From: Bacteroidales bacterium
Lineage (GTDB): Bacteria > Bacteroidota > Bacteroidia > Bacteroidales > UBA10428
Reading direction: 5' to 3'
Length of the DNA: 64,000 nucleotides
Assembly: GCA_016931575.1 (NCBI GenBank)
Contig: JAFGEO010000146.1
Span: 1 to 64,000, forward strand
In this document: positions 45,182-54,531 of the stretch, piece by piece
Position numbering within the stretch: the stretch's first letter is position 1
How the letters are laid out: each line of letters begins with the position of its first letter
The notes under the pieces: model-generated
The model's database searches: none
Seen by the model: the letters and a program-made list of their open reading frames with translations, nothing else
Told to the model about the DNA's origin: nothing
Position numbers and translations under genes: made by a program

Positions 45182-46330
45182 TCAGATAAGATTTTCTGCG
45201 AAACGGCGTGCTTCAGCATCGGTTTGCAGGTAATCATCAAGACCGGGATGCCTGATGAAGCTAAGCTTCTGCATGGCCTGTTCAATGATATCCGGCATCC
45301 GGTAAAAGGCAAGCTTTTCACTCAGGAAGGCTTCCACGGCAATCTCATTTGCTGCATTCATGATGCAGGGCATATTTCCACCCGAGTCCATCGCGCTGAA
45401 GGCCAGTGCCAGGTTCCGGAATACACCTCTATCGGGTTGTTCAAAGGTAAGCTGTGGATAATCCGTAAATGAAAATCGCTTGAATCCGTTTTCCAGTCGG
45501 GTTGGATAACCCAGCGCATACTGTATGGGCAGGCGCATATCCGGAATTCCGAGCTGCGCTTTTATGGAACCGTCATGGAATTGTACCATGGAGTGGATGA
45601 TGGACTGCGGGTGGACCACGACATCGATCTGATCGGGAGCCAGGTTGAAAAGCCAGCGGGCCTCAATTGCTTCAAGTCCTTTATTCATCAGGGAAGCGGA
45701 GTCGATAGTCACCTTGTTTCCCATACACCAGTTCGGATGGTTCAGCGCATCACTGATGCTTACCTTCATGAGTTGGCCGGCAGACATACCCCGGAAGGGT
45801 CCCCCTGATGCCGTCAGGAAAATTTTCTCAATAGGATTCTCCTGCTCACCGACCAGACATTGAAAGATTGCAGAATGTTCAGAATCGACAGGGAATATGG
45901 AGCAGCCATTCTTATGTGCCAGACTTGTAATGAGCTCACCGGCAACCACCAGGGTTTCCTTATTGGCCAGTGCGATATTCCTGCCGGCTTCCAGTGCCCT
46001 GATCGTAGGCAGGAGTCCGGAGAATCCAACCAGGGCAGTCAGAACAATATCCAGCTCATCAATCTGTACAACCTCAACAAGTTTGTCGGCTCCTGACAGC
46101 ACCTTTGTTGGCAGGGCTGAGAGTGCGTCTTTGACTTCACTATATTTTTCCTCGCGGGATACAACAACATACTGCGGAACAAATTCGAGAGCCTGCCGGA
46201 TCAACAGATCCACATTGTTTCTGGCCGTCAAAAAAGTTACGGAAAATTCGTCGGGATGCCCGGCGATCACCTCAAGCGCCTGCGTACCAATCGAACCGGT
46301 AGAACCCAGTATACCTACTCGTTTCGCCAT
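45182..46330 (-). CDS. dxr: 1-deoxy-D-xylulose 5-phosphate reductoisomerase
   Basis: Makes 2-C-methyl-D-erythritol 4-phosphate in the MEP isoprenoid pathway, with NADPH and a divalent metal. The 382-residue protein has G-S-T-G-S-I-G, A-L-A-N-K-E-T-L-V-V-A-G, S-E-H-S-A-I-F-Q, A-S-G-G-P-F-R-G, and M-N-K-G-L-E-A-I-E-A. The ATG at 46330 (M-A-K-R-V-G-I-L-G-S) is the family start, 24 codons inside the longest frame. It follows the M23 gene by 16 bases; rseP follows after 132 bases, an order often seen in bacteria. Confidence 0.96.
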   Translation of the reverse strand: MAKRVGILGSTGSIGTQALEVIAGHPDEFSVTFLTARNNVDLLIRQALEFVPQYVVVSREEKYSEVKDALSALPTKVLSGADKLVEVVQIDELDIVLTALVGFSGLLPTIRALEAGRNIALANKETLVVAGELITSLAHKNGCSIFPVDSEHSAIFQCLVGEQENPIEKIFLTASGGPFRGMSAGQLMKVSISDALNHPNWCMGNKVTIDSASLMNKGLEAIEARWLFNLAPDQIDVVVHPQSIIHSMVQFHDGSIKAQLGIPDMRLPIQYALGYPTRLENGFKRFSFTDYPQLTFEQPDRGVFRNLALAFSAMDSGGNMPCIMNAANEIAVEAFLSEKLAFYRMPDIIEQAMQKLSFIRHPGLDDYLQTDAEARRFAENLI

Positions 46331-46346
46331 TTTCTTTGCACCAATT

Positions 46347-47213
46347 TCAGAATGATATGTACTCTTCAGGATCCAGGGGAGCACCGTTGAACCATAACTC
46401 AAAATGGAGGTGAGTCCCGGTGGTAAGTTCTCCTGAATTGCCTATAATAGCGATTGCCTCCCCTAAATTTACATAGTCACCGACATTTTTCAACAGCTCG
46501 GCATTGTGTTTATATACCGAGATCAGGTTATGTTCATGCTGGATTTCGATGACCCAACCCGTCTCAAGGGTCCAGGATGCCATGATGACGGTTCCCGGGA
46601 GGGTAGCTTTAACAATTTCACTTTGTGTATTCACCACATCCGTTCCATAGTGGTTGGATGCCGGATCGAATGAGTTGGTAATATGTCCGCTGACCGGAGG
46701 AAAGAAATATATTTCAGAAATGCCGCGGGTAGTTGTTATTGGCTTTTGGGATTTAACACCAAACCGGTTCCGGTTTTCATGATTAGCCCTGAATTCAAGT
46801 TCAGACCTGGAAGGTTCGATGTTTACAGAATCATAGGTCAGCAGGGTATCCCCTATATTGTCAAAATTCCTGGAGGGTTCCCCGGTCAGGTGCCGCCTCA
46901 GCATTTCATTATATTCTTCAAGGGCGCTAAGCTGCTTTTCAAGTTCCTGGAGCTGCTTGACATTTTCGATGCTGGTCTTCTTTATTTCCTCATCGGTAAT
47001 TCCCGGGACCAGTTCTATGAGATCCGTAAAGGCGATCAGGGAAAATATAGCCACGGTCAGAATAATGAGAAAGATCCCCCCCCAGGCCAGTAGATTAAAC
47101 CTGGAAAGACGGAAATTCAATACTTCTTCATAGGACTCGTCACGATAGATACTCAACCGGTATTTATCCCGCAACTTTTTAAAGAGTCCGGTTATATTGC
47201 TTATTTTTTTCAT
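46347..47213 (-). CDS. M23 family peptidoglycan DD-metallopeptidase
   Basis: A 288-residue membrane-anchored LytM-type protein. One N-terminal helix (about 40-62), a coiled coil (about 75-110), and a C-terminal M23 domain (about 175-288) with zinc ligands in S-N-H-Y-G-T-D and T-G-T-H-L-H-F-E-L-W. It either cleaves peptide cross-links or activates amidases during cell growth. The ATG at 47213 replaces a longer start. A perfect -7 box (minus-strand TATATTTG, 47291-47298) lies about 78 bases upstream, so this is probably the first gene of the dxr unit. Confidence 0.9.
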   Translation of the reverse strand: MKKISNITGLFKKLRDKYRLSIYRDESYEEVLNFRLSRFNLLAWGGIFLIILTVAIFSLIAFTDLIELVPGITDEEIKKTSIENVKQLQELEKQLSALEEYNEMLRRHLTGEPSRNFDNIGDTLLTYDSVNIEPSRSELEFRANHENRNRFGVKSQKPITTTRGISEIYFFPPVSGHITNSFDPASNHYGTDVVNTQSEIVKATLPGTVIMASWTLETGWVIEIQHEHNLISVYKHNAELLKNVGDYVNLGEAIAIIGNSGELTTGTHLHFELWFNGAPLDPEEYISF

Positions 47214-47442
47214 TTGAGAATCTTTAACCACTCCGTTGTCCGAAGACGAAAAGAGTGTCTTAAATCAGCAGATGCGAAACTAAATTTTCACAAATATATA
47301 AAAGTTAAAAGGAATGATCATCAGAATGTATTAACCGCTTCGGGAACTATTTTTTCGGGCCGTCGGACCGCTTATCAACAGCCTGAATTGATTAAATCAT
47401 CTGAGTTAATTATTAACTTGCACCAAAATTAAACGATTACGC

Positions 47443-47934
47443 ATGCCCTCTGACCACAGCTTGAAAATTGTCAGTTTTGGATTAATAGGGGAGGCACAGA
47501 ATGGCAGCCTGTACCGAAGCGTTGTTTTTCAGGATACCCGCACCGGAAAGCAAGCCGATTTTATTGTCTACAAAAAGCGCCGGCCCTCGCTCTGGGCGGA
47601 CATTGAGGAATTGGAAAAAGGTAAAAATATGCCTCCGTACCAGGGAACTATTACGCGCTATCAGGGTGTCGACCTGGTAGTTTTGGCAAATAATGACCTG
47701 GAAGAATCGCTGGAAGAGCAGAAGTGGAAACTCGGGCTCATCCGGAAGATCAGCTATGTGGAGGCTGAGAGGATGCGCAAAGAATCAATGGGATATAGCA
47801 CCGACCTGACCTGCAAGGGTTGCCTGGAAGTGGGATGGCGCAAGATCGATAAAACTGCTCAGAAAATTCGCTTCCGGTACTACCAGGGAAAGGGAATTTT
47901 TAGCTGGAGCAGGTGGTTTGATTTGAGGGGCTAG
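47443..47934 (+). CDS. Conserved hypothetical protein, 163 aa
   Basis: A soluble basic protein with no signal or membrane segment. Visible features: Y-R-S-V-V-F-Q-D-T-R-T-G-K-Q-A-D-F near residue 30, W-A-D-I-E-E-L-E-K-G-K, and a late C-K-G-C pair followed by L-E-V-G-W-R-K-I. I do not recognise a family. It stands alone between the divergent M23 gene and the convergent SusD fragment, and the hairpin at 47978-48007 can end its transcript. Confidence 0.5.
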   Translation: MPSDHSLKIVSFGLIGEAQNGSLYRSVVFQDTRTGKQADFIVYKKRRPSLWADIEELEKGKNMPPYQGTITRYQGVDLVVLANNDLEESLEEQKWKLGLIRKISYVEAERMRKESMGYSTDLTCKGCLEVGWRKIDKTAQKIRFRYYQGKGIFSWSRWFDLRG

Positions 47935-47977
47935 GCGATCTGGTATCTCAACAAACAATGACCAGGCTGCTTATACT

Positions 47978-48007
47978 AAAAAAGGCCCCCCGAAGGCAGC
48001 CTTTTTT
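47978..48007. terminator. Bidirectional terminator
   Basis: AAAAAAGGC (47978-47986) pairs with GCCTTTTTT (47999-48007) around a 12-base loop. The A-run and T-run serve both strands: the 163-aa gene from the left and the SusD fragment/GH3 transcript from the right. Confidence 0.75.
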
Positions 48008-48024
48008 CTTTGCATTAAAGCTTC

Positions 48025-48237
48025 TCAGTATCCCGGATTCTGTTCCAGAACGCCGTTTGAACGGATGATCTCACCTTCCGGCAAAGGATAGAATTCATGT
48101 TGCCCGGATACGAAATCGGGAACAAAACCATCCGCCATTGGATGATTCTCAATCTGCTGTTCAGCAATTCCACACCGTACGATATCCCAGAAACGATGTC
48201 CTTCACAAGCCAGCTCCATCAGCCTTTGATCCTGAAT
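48025..48237 (-). pseudogene. C-terminal fragment of a SusD/RagB-family protein
   Basis: Seventy codons, in the same frame and directly after the TAG of the upstream GH3 gene, encode the end of a SusD protein: M-E-L-A-C-E-G-H-R-F-W-D-I-V-R, then F-Y-P-L-P-E-G-E-I and the terminal L-E-Q-N-P-G-Y. SusD lipoproteins are about 500-600 residues and bind glycans beside a SusC channel; everything before this tail is missing, as is any susC. It ends 18 bases before a terminator that presumably belonged to the original operon. It looks like debris of a deleted polysaccharide utilisation locus. Confidence 0.8.
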
Positions 48238-50373
48238 CTACTGCAGAATCACCCTGGCAGAATACCTCATTTCTGCTGAAGACGGACCTACCATGATGTT
48301 GAAAGTCCCCGGTTCAGCAGTCCATTCCTTTAAATCAGGGCTCCAGAAGGAAAAATCATTCACATCGAGGACCATACTGACCTCTTTGGTCTCACCCGGT
48401 TTAAGCTCCACCTTTTCAAAAGCTTTCAGTTCTTTCTGCGGGCGGGGAACCGAACACTCTTCATCCGCTATGTAAAGCTGAACCACTTCCGCACCGGATC
48501 GTGATCCGGTATTTTTAACAGAGACAGTGACGATGAGCTTATCCGATTTACCAAACCGGCTTTCAGACACTTTCAGGTCGCTAAAGTGAAAATCGGTATA
48601 CGATAAACCGTAGCCAAAAGGATACAGCGGAACGATGCCTTTGGATTCGTACCAGCGGTAGCCAACGAAAATACCTTCGTCATAGCGGACATCATAAACC
48701 GGGTATAATTTTTCTTTCTCATCATTCCAGCCGGAATATAATTGCTCTCCGTCCGGAAGGTAACCATAGCCCGGAGAGTCTCTGAAATCTTTTTCGAGGC
48801 TTATCGGAAGTTTTCCTGAAGGGTTGGTCTTCCCGTAAATAATCTCGGCAATTGCTGCGGCACCGTTTTGCCCAGGGTACCAGGCATACAGAATAGCGGA
48901 CAACTTTTTCTGGCATCGGCTCAAATTCACCCCGCTCCCTGAATTTACCACAAGTACCACATTGTGGTTCAGCGCACATACCCTGTCAATTTCGGCTTCT
49001 GTTTCCTTTGGCAGGTCGTATGGCCGGTCGGCACCCTCGCTGTCGTAGGTACCAATATTCAGGATCACCACATCGGCCTCTCGGATTTCCTCATCGGAAG
49101 CCTTCAGGGAAACCGTTAGCTGGTCGTGGTACAGATCTTCCAGGGCATCACTAAGTACCACATGCCTGTAGCCTTTAACGTTTGCAGCTCCGCCGCCCAC
49201 GGCCACCTTATCCGCATACTCACCGGTAAGCAGGATCTTCCTGTCATCCTCAACCGGGAGAATATTGTTTTCATTCCTGAGCAGGACGATGCCTTCACGG
49301 GCAGTTTGCAGGGCAATTTCTTCATGCGCATCCCACTGATCAAAGTTCTCATCTTTTTCCCTGCCAAAGGCCTTCATGGCATAGAGGGTCTTCAGGATAC
49401 TGGTAACCATCCGGTCGATATCCGGCTCATCAACCTTCCCCTCCCTAAGCAGGGAAGCAGCCTGTTCTGTAGCCAGTCTAAAAGGCATTTCGAGGTCCTG
49501 CCCCGACCTGATGGTCTTCTCCCCATCGTAAACCGACCACCAGTCGGTCATGACCAGCCATTGAAATCCCAGCTCCTGACGCAGAAGCTTATTGATAACA
49601 TAATCGCTCTGACCGGTCCATTCGCCGTTAACCAGGTTATAGGAAGTCATAACGGCCATTGCCCCGGCATCGATACCCGCCTTAAAGGCTGGCAGGTAGA
49701 TCTCGTGGAGGGTCCTTTCATCGACAATGGAGTTGCTTTTACGCCTGAAGAAATCCGTATTATTTGCTACAAAGTGTTTCAGGGTGGCAATGGTGCCTGT
49801 ATTCTGGAGTCCGACAACATAATTCTCGATCATCCTGGCGGCAAGGAAAGGATCCTCCCCGAAATACTCGAAATTCCTTCCGCACTGCGAATGCCGGTAG
49901 ATATTCATCCCCGGGCCAAGCAGGACAGGGATGGCTCCGGCACGGCACTCCTCGCCGATGGCTTCAGCATAATCATGAGCAAGTTGTTTGTTCCAGGTGG
50001 ATGCCAGTAAAATTGGAGAAGGGAATGCAGTAGATTTTGGAAGAGCCTGCTCATAAATGTATTCACCCCCGAACCAGCTATCCCTCAGGTGCACACCCTG
50101 TGTGGCATCAGCGAACAATACCGGGGGAATGCCCAGCCTTTCAATTCCATTTGTATAAAAAATGCGGTCCCCGCCAATGAGCGAAATCTTTTCATCCAGG
50201 GTCATCAGCCCCACCATACTATCGGCCCAGGCGGATGCCACTTCCAGGGAAACGGGAGGTTCAAAACGTATCGTTTCTTCGGGCATGTGGCCTTTCTTCT
50301 CCCCTGACTTTGGCGTACAGGCAAAAAGCGCCAGAAAGAGTAAGCTGTAGAAATAAAATGTATCTTTCTTCAT
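48238..50373 (-). CDS. GH3 family beta-glycosidase, lipoprotein
   Basis: A 711-residue glycoside hydrolase. Signal with L-F-A-C, Cys 19 lipidated. GH3 N-domain: K-H-F-V-A-N-N-T-D and the nucleophile Asp in V-M-T-D-W-W-S-V. The C-domain follows from about 370 (G-G-G-A-A-N-V-K-G), and a fibronectin-III-like domain closes it (about 610-700). Likely a beta-glucosidase or beta-xylosidase on oligosaccharides. It is a paralogue of the GH3 gene at 54.5 kb. Its stop codon abuts the SusD fragment. Divergent from the DUF3857 pair, with a 223-base gap. Confidence 0.9.
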   Translation of the reverse strand: MKKDTFYFYSLLFLALFACTPKSGEKKGHMPEETIRFEPPVSLEVASAWADSMVGLMTLDEKISLIGGDRIFYTNGIERLGIPPVLFADATQGVHLRDSWFGGEYIYEQALPKSTAFPSPILLASTWNKQLAHDYAEAIGEECRAGAIPVLLGPGMNIYRHSQCGRNFEYFGEDPFLAARMIENYVVGLQNTGTIATLKHFVANNTDFFRRKSNSIVDERTLHEIYLPAFKAGIDAGAMAVMTSYNLVNGEWTGQSDYVINKLLRQELGFQWLVMTDWWSVYDGEKTIRSGQDLEMPFRLATEQAASLLREGKVDEPDIDRMVTSILKTLYAMKAFGREKDENFDQWDAHEEIALQTAREGIVLLRNENNILPVEDDRKILLTGEYADKVAVGGGAANVKGYRHVVLSDALEDLYHDQLTVSLKASDEEIREADVVILNIGTYDSEGADRPYDLPKETEAEIDRVCALNHNVVLVVNSGSGVNLSRCQKKLSAILYAWYPGQNGAAAIAEIIYGKTNPSGKLPISLEKDFRDSPGYGYLPDGEQLYSGWNDEKEKLYPVYDVRYDEGIFVGYRWYESKGIVPLYPFGYGLSYTDFHFSDLKVSESRFGKSDKLIVTVSVKNTGSRSGAEVVQLYIADEECSVPRPQKELKAFEKVELKPGETKEVSMVLDVNDFSFWSPDLKEWTAEPGTFNIMVGPSSAEMRYSARVILQ

Positions 50374-50596
50374 GTCTCTGGTTTTAATTCAGTTATTCAG
50401 CTAAAGTTAGTGATTTCATACGAAAACAATCGCTCCCACTTTGAATGATGTGAATGGAAAATTCAACAATGTTTAAAAACTTAGTACCCCTAAATTACTC
50501 TGGAAACAGGATTTAGCTAACTTGTTTACAAACCTTTTTTTGAATTTACACGTACCCCGGTAGTAGACATGTTTAACTTCCTAAAAATATTCAACG

Positions 50597-52459
50597 ATGA
50601 CACGCATCTTAACCATTACTCTGCTGTGCACATTAAGCCTTCATCTCAGTGCAACAAGAGCACCTGTTAAATTTGGCAAACCCGATCTGGCTGATCTGCA
50701 GATGACCCTTTACGATCCGGACACAAGCGCGGTTGCTGTGGTACTTTGTGACTATGGATACTTCGACAACCAGAAATTATCAACCATCCATATCCTTCGG
50801 ATCAAAATCCTTAAAAAAGAGGGGCTGGATTGGGCGAACAGGGTATTCAACGGTTCGGATGATCTTACAATACGTGGCCGGACCTACAACCTGGTCGATG
50901 ACAAAATAGTAACTGATAAACTCAAGGCTCAGTCCATTTTCCGGGAGAGAATCTATGGGGATCATTACCGCATAAAAGTGTCCTTGCCGAATGTAAGAGT
51001 TGGTTCTATTATCGATATCGAAGTGAGAATGTTTGGGCTGCCTGATTCCTGGTATTTTCAACGGGAGATCCCTGTACGCTGGAGTGAGTTCAGGCTGGAG
51101 GAGTCGGAATATATCGATTTCCGGAAAAACTATACCGGATATATTCCTTTTTATGAATCAAGTCGAAACCGTTGGGTAACAAAAGATGTTCCTGCTTTCA
51201 AGGATGAACCCTATACCAGCTCATCAAAGAACTACATTACCAAGTTCGATTTCGATATTCTGTCCTATCAGATTCCCGGACGTTTTTATAAATCCGTTAC
51301 GACTACATGGGATGCTGTGGCAAAACAGTTAAACCAGCATTCCTATTTTGGCGAGGCACTTCGGGGGAATTTGTTCCTGAACAGTGTGGCAAAAGAAATC
51401 CAGGAAAAGACCAGTGACAAAAAAGAACAACTTCAATTGGCCTATACGATGCTCAGGCGGGTAAAATGGGATGAATCCTCCAGACTTTATGCCACAAACC
51501 CAAGCAGTCTGAAATCCTGTTATGACGATGGAACAGGAAGTTCAGCTGATATCAACCTGATGCTTGTATCCCTGCTAAAAAAGCTGGATATTGAAGCTTA
51601 TCCCGTTGTAATGAGTACCCGTGCAAATGGTTACCTCCCTCCGTTCCCAACGCTTGAAAAATTGAATTATACCCTGTGCTATGCCAGGATCGGTGAAGAA
51701 GAGTTGCTGCTGGATAATACCGAGGAGTACCTTGGAATGAACCTCCTGCCCATCCGCTGCCTGAACAATTCAGCCCTGATATTGAAAGATCAACAGGCAC
51801 AGATCATTAATATTCCGGCAAAGGGTAAGGAAAAAATCAATGCTGTTTATAACCTGACGATCGAGGAAGATAATACCCTGTCGGGAGAGGCTTCATTCAT
51901 GCGTGATGAATATGCTGCATACGATTTCAGAAGTGAATACAAGCGCTATGCCACCCAGGATGAATACCTGGAAAATATGGAAAATCAGTACAGTGGCCTG
52001 AGGGTCTCATCCATGGATATCACCAATCTGGAAAATATCCAGGAACCATTGAAAGACAGCTATACCTGCACGATCAGAAATGCCATCAACGCTTCCGGCG
52101 ACAGGATATATATCAATCCACTGTTTCACCACCAGGTTGATGAAAATCCTTTCAAGACCGAGAATCGTAACTATCCGGTAGATTACGCATACCAAAGATC
52201 AAAGACCATCATTGTGAATTACATCATCCCTGAAGGGTACGAGGTAGAGCAATTGCCCGAATCTACCCGTTTCAGCCTCCCCGATAATGCAGCATCTATG
52301 CTGTATAACGTTGCCCACAGCGGGAATAAGATCATGGTGGTATACAAAATTGAAATCAACAGGGTCATACACCTTTCCGGAGATTACGGTTTGCTCAGGG
52401 AGTTCTACAATATGATTGTGAAGAAACATGCTGAACCCCTCATTCTTAAAAAGGTCTGA
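50597..52459 (+). CDS. DUF3857/transglutaminase-like secreted protein, catalytic Cys replaced
   Basis: A 620-residue protein with signal peptide (about 1-20). DUF3857 covers roughly 50-210 (I-L-K-K-E-G-L-D-W-A-N then S-I-I-D-I-E-V-R). A transglutaminase-like core follows (about 270-370), but at the nucleophile position the sequence is G-T-G-S-S-A-D-I-N: Ser where Cys is expected, so cysteine chemistry is unlikely. The C-terminal third is a beta-rich DUF3858-like region. Such proteins are common in Bacteroidota with no established role. The next gene, a paralogue with Cys intact, starts 1 base after its stop. Confidence 0.8.
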   Translation: MTRILTITLLCTLSLHLSATRAPVKFGKPDLADLQMTLYDPDTSAVAVVLCDYGYFDNQKLSTIHILRIKILKKEGLDWANRVFNGSDDLTIRGRTYNLVDDKIVTDKLKAQSIFRERIYGDHYRIKVSLPNVRVGSIIDIEVRMFGLPDSWYFQREIPVRWSEFRLEESEYIDFRKNYTGYIPFYESSRNRWVTKDVPAFKDEPYTSSSKNYITKFDFDILSYQIPGRFYKSVTTTWDAVAKQLNQHSYFGEALRGNLFLNSVAKEIQEKTSDKKEQLQLAYTMLRRVKWDESSRLYATNPSSLKSCYDDGTGSSADINLMLVSLLKKLDIEAYPVVMSTRANGYLPPFPTLEKLNYTLCYARIGEEELLLDNTEEYLGMNLLPIRCLNNSALILKDQQAQIINIPAKGKEKINAVYNLTIEEDNTLSGEASFMRDEYAAYDFRSEYKRYATQDEYLENMENQYSGLRVSSMDITNLENIQEPLKDSYTCTIRNAINASGDRIYINPLFHHQVDENPFKTENRNYPVDYAYQRSKTIIVNYIIPEGYEVEQLPESTRFSLPDNAASMLYNVAHSGNKIMVVYKIEINRVIHLSGDYGLLREFYNMIVKKHAEPLILKKV

Positions 52460-52460
52460 A

Positions 52461-54371
52461 ATGAAATACAGAATTCTGAACCTGGCACTGCTTTTGTTCA
52501 CCCTGGGAACCTCCCTGCGGGCAGCAAAGGGATTCTACCCGGTAGCCACCATACCTGAAACTATGATGAACAAAGCGAAAGCGGTGGTGCGCATGTATGA
52601 TGAAAGCTTTGTACTACAAGCTGACAATAAAGCGACCACAAGCATTCGATGTATCATCACCATTCTGCATGAAGATGCCCTTGATGAGGCAGAAATCCAT
52701 ATCCCTTACGATAAGTTTAGCCGGGTATCTGCAATTCAGGCCAGTATTTATGATGAACAAGGCAAGCGCATATCAAAGATGTCCCCGTCTGATATCGTTG
52801 ATTATTGCGGGCCATCTAGCTATGCAGGCTATGAGGATCATCGGGTAAAAATCATTTCCACAAACCACCGTACACTGCCCTTCACCCTGGAATATTCTTA
52901 TGAGATCCATTACACCGGTTTACTGCACTACCCTTACTGGGATCCGCAGCCTTCCTATGATCTTTCTGTGGAACAGAGCCGATTTCAGGCTATTGTCCCC
53001 AGCGATCTGGAGCTTCGGTATTATGAACAGAATTTCCCGGTTGAGGTGTCGATGAGCTCCCGGGACAATAACAAAATCTACTCCTGGGAAGTAAGTCAGC
53101 TACCCCCTGTGAAATGGGAACCCTACGATCCCCCGATCCAGGAATATTCCCCTATGGTTTTTCTGGCAGCCTCAGATTTCGAATTGGACGGGTATAAGGG
53201 TAATGCTGAAACCTGGGAGGATTTTGGAAAATGGTTCAGTCAGCTGAATGCGGACCGCGATGAACTTCCCATAGAAACTTCCGAATTTATCAAGGAGCTG
53301 GTGAAAGACTGCACGAGTGCAGAAGAGAAGGTTGAGAAGATCTATTCATGGATGCAAAGTCAAACCCGGTATGTGAATGTTTCCCTGGGTATCGGAGGTT
53401 TTCAGCCATTTGCGGCAGAAGTTGTGGATCTCCTTAAATACGGGGATTGCAAAGCGCTTTCAAATTATACCCAGGCCTTACTGAAAGCTGCCGGAATCCC
53501 GTCAATCTATACGCTGGTGAGAGCTGGTTCATCTGCGCCCCGGATCCAGCGTGAATTCCCGGGACCACAGTTCAACCATGCCTTTTTGTGTGTCCCCTTA
53601 ACGCAGGATACCCTCTGGCTGGAATGTACCAGTCAGACAACTCCCTGTGGATACCTCGGAACCTTCACTGACAACAGAGATGTACTTCTTATCACGGAGG
53701 AGGGCGGAAAACTGGTGCATACCCCTACGTATACTGAAAAGGAAAATTATCAGATCCATTGTGCAGAAATAAGCCTGGATGAAAGCGGAAATGGCAGCGC
53801 CAAAATCGCTAATCGGTATGGAGGTACATACTATTCAAAGATGGAACCTTTTTTACGTGGGGATCAGCAGGATAAGAAAAAGCTGTTGTACCAGGATCTC
53901 GAAATCCCGAATTTCAGTTTACATAGCTTTTCCCATGAAGAGCAGCGGAGCAAACTGCCGGTAATCCATGAGAAGATTGACTTAGAGCTCCGGAATTACG
54001 GAACAGTTATGGGCGACCGTATGTTGATCACCCTCAACCTCATGAACCGGATGGAACCCCTGGTTTACAGCCGTGAGCGCAGAAGGTCTGATATCCAAAT
54101 TCGCAGGGCCTATAAGCAGACAGATACCATTCAATATACCATCCCGTCGAATTTTGCTTTGGAAGCTATTCCTGAAAATCAGGTTCTGACCAGCAAATTT
54201 GGAAGCTATAGAACCACGGTAAATGTAGATGGTTCCGTCATCACCTATATCCGGGAGCTGAATGTGGCACAAGGTACATTTGACAGTTCTGAATATCCTG
54301 ATTTCTTTGACTATATCGAGAAACTCTCACAACTGGATAAACTGCAGGCAGTGCTGGTAAGAAAAGAATAG
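52461..54371 (+). CDS. DUF3857 and transglutaminase-domain secreted protein
   Basis: A 636-residue paralogue of the preceding protein. Signal peptide to about residue 22 (S-L-R-A-A). DUF3857 at about 50-220 (L-E-Y-S-Y-E-I-H-Y). Transglutaminase core with likely catalytic Cys in K-Y-G-D-C-K-A-L-S (about 330), His in F-N-H-A-F-L-C-V, and the acidic partner in L-W-L-E-C-T. So this copy should be active, for example as a peptidase or cross-linking enzyme. The ATG at 52461 follows the first gene's stop by one base; an earlier Met lies inside that gene. Confidence 0.85.
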   Translation: MKYRILNLALLLFTLGTSLRAAKGFYPVATIPETMMNKAKAVVRMYDESFVLQADNKATTSIRCIITILHEDALDEAEIHIPYDKFSRVSAIQASIYDEQGKRISKMSPSDIVDYCGPSSYAGYEDHRVKIISTNHRTLPFTLEYSYEIHYTGLLHYPYWDPQPSYDLSVEQSRFQAIVPSDLELRYYEQNFPVEVSMSSRDNNKIYSWEVSQLPPVKWEPYDPPIQEYSPMVFLAASDFELDGYKGNAETWEDFGKWFSQLNADRDELPIETSEFIKELVKDCTSAEEKVEKIYSWMQSQTRYVNVSLGIGGFQPFAAEVVDLLKYGDCKALSNYTQALLKAAGIPSIYTLVRAGSSAPRIQREFPGPQFNHAFLCVPLTQDTLWLECTSQTTPCGYLGTFTDNRDVLLITEEGGKLVHTPTYTEKENYQIHCAEISLDESGNGSAKIANRYGGTYYSKMEPFLRGDQQDKKKLLYQDLEIPNFSLHSFSHEEQRSKLPVIHEKIDLELRNYGTVMGDRMLITLNLMNRMEPLVYSRERRRSDIQIRRAYKQTDTIQYTIPSNFALEAIPENQVLTSKFGSYRTTVNVDGSVITYIRELNVAQGTFDSSEYPDFFDYIEKLSQLDKLQAVLVRKE

Positions 54372-54481
54372 TCACCGTTCCGGACAACCGTAGAAATTGT
54401 CTGCCAGGACTCAGGTTTTTATTGATAACAGGACCAGGGATTATGCGGCATGAATTTTTAAAGGCATGTCCCCCTTACTGA

Positions 54482-54512
54482 TTTGTTATCCGGCGAGAAC
54501 TTGGTATATTCG
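54482..54512 (+). promoter_or_regulatory. Bacteroidota-type promoter of the second GH3 gene
   Basis: TTTG (54482-54485), 19 bases, then TATATTCG (54505-54512), one mismatch from TAnnTTTG, 20 bases before the ATG. Confidence 0.55.
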
Positions 54513-54531
54513 TATAACTAACTCCTGATCC

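Noticed and set aside
49126..50010. 294-codon plus-strand frame
   Set aside because: Antisense to the GH3 gene whose protein matches its family throughout.
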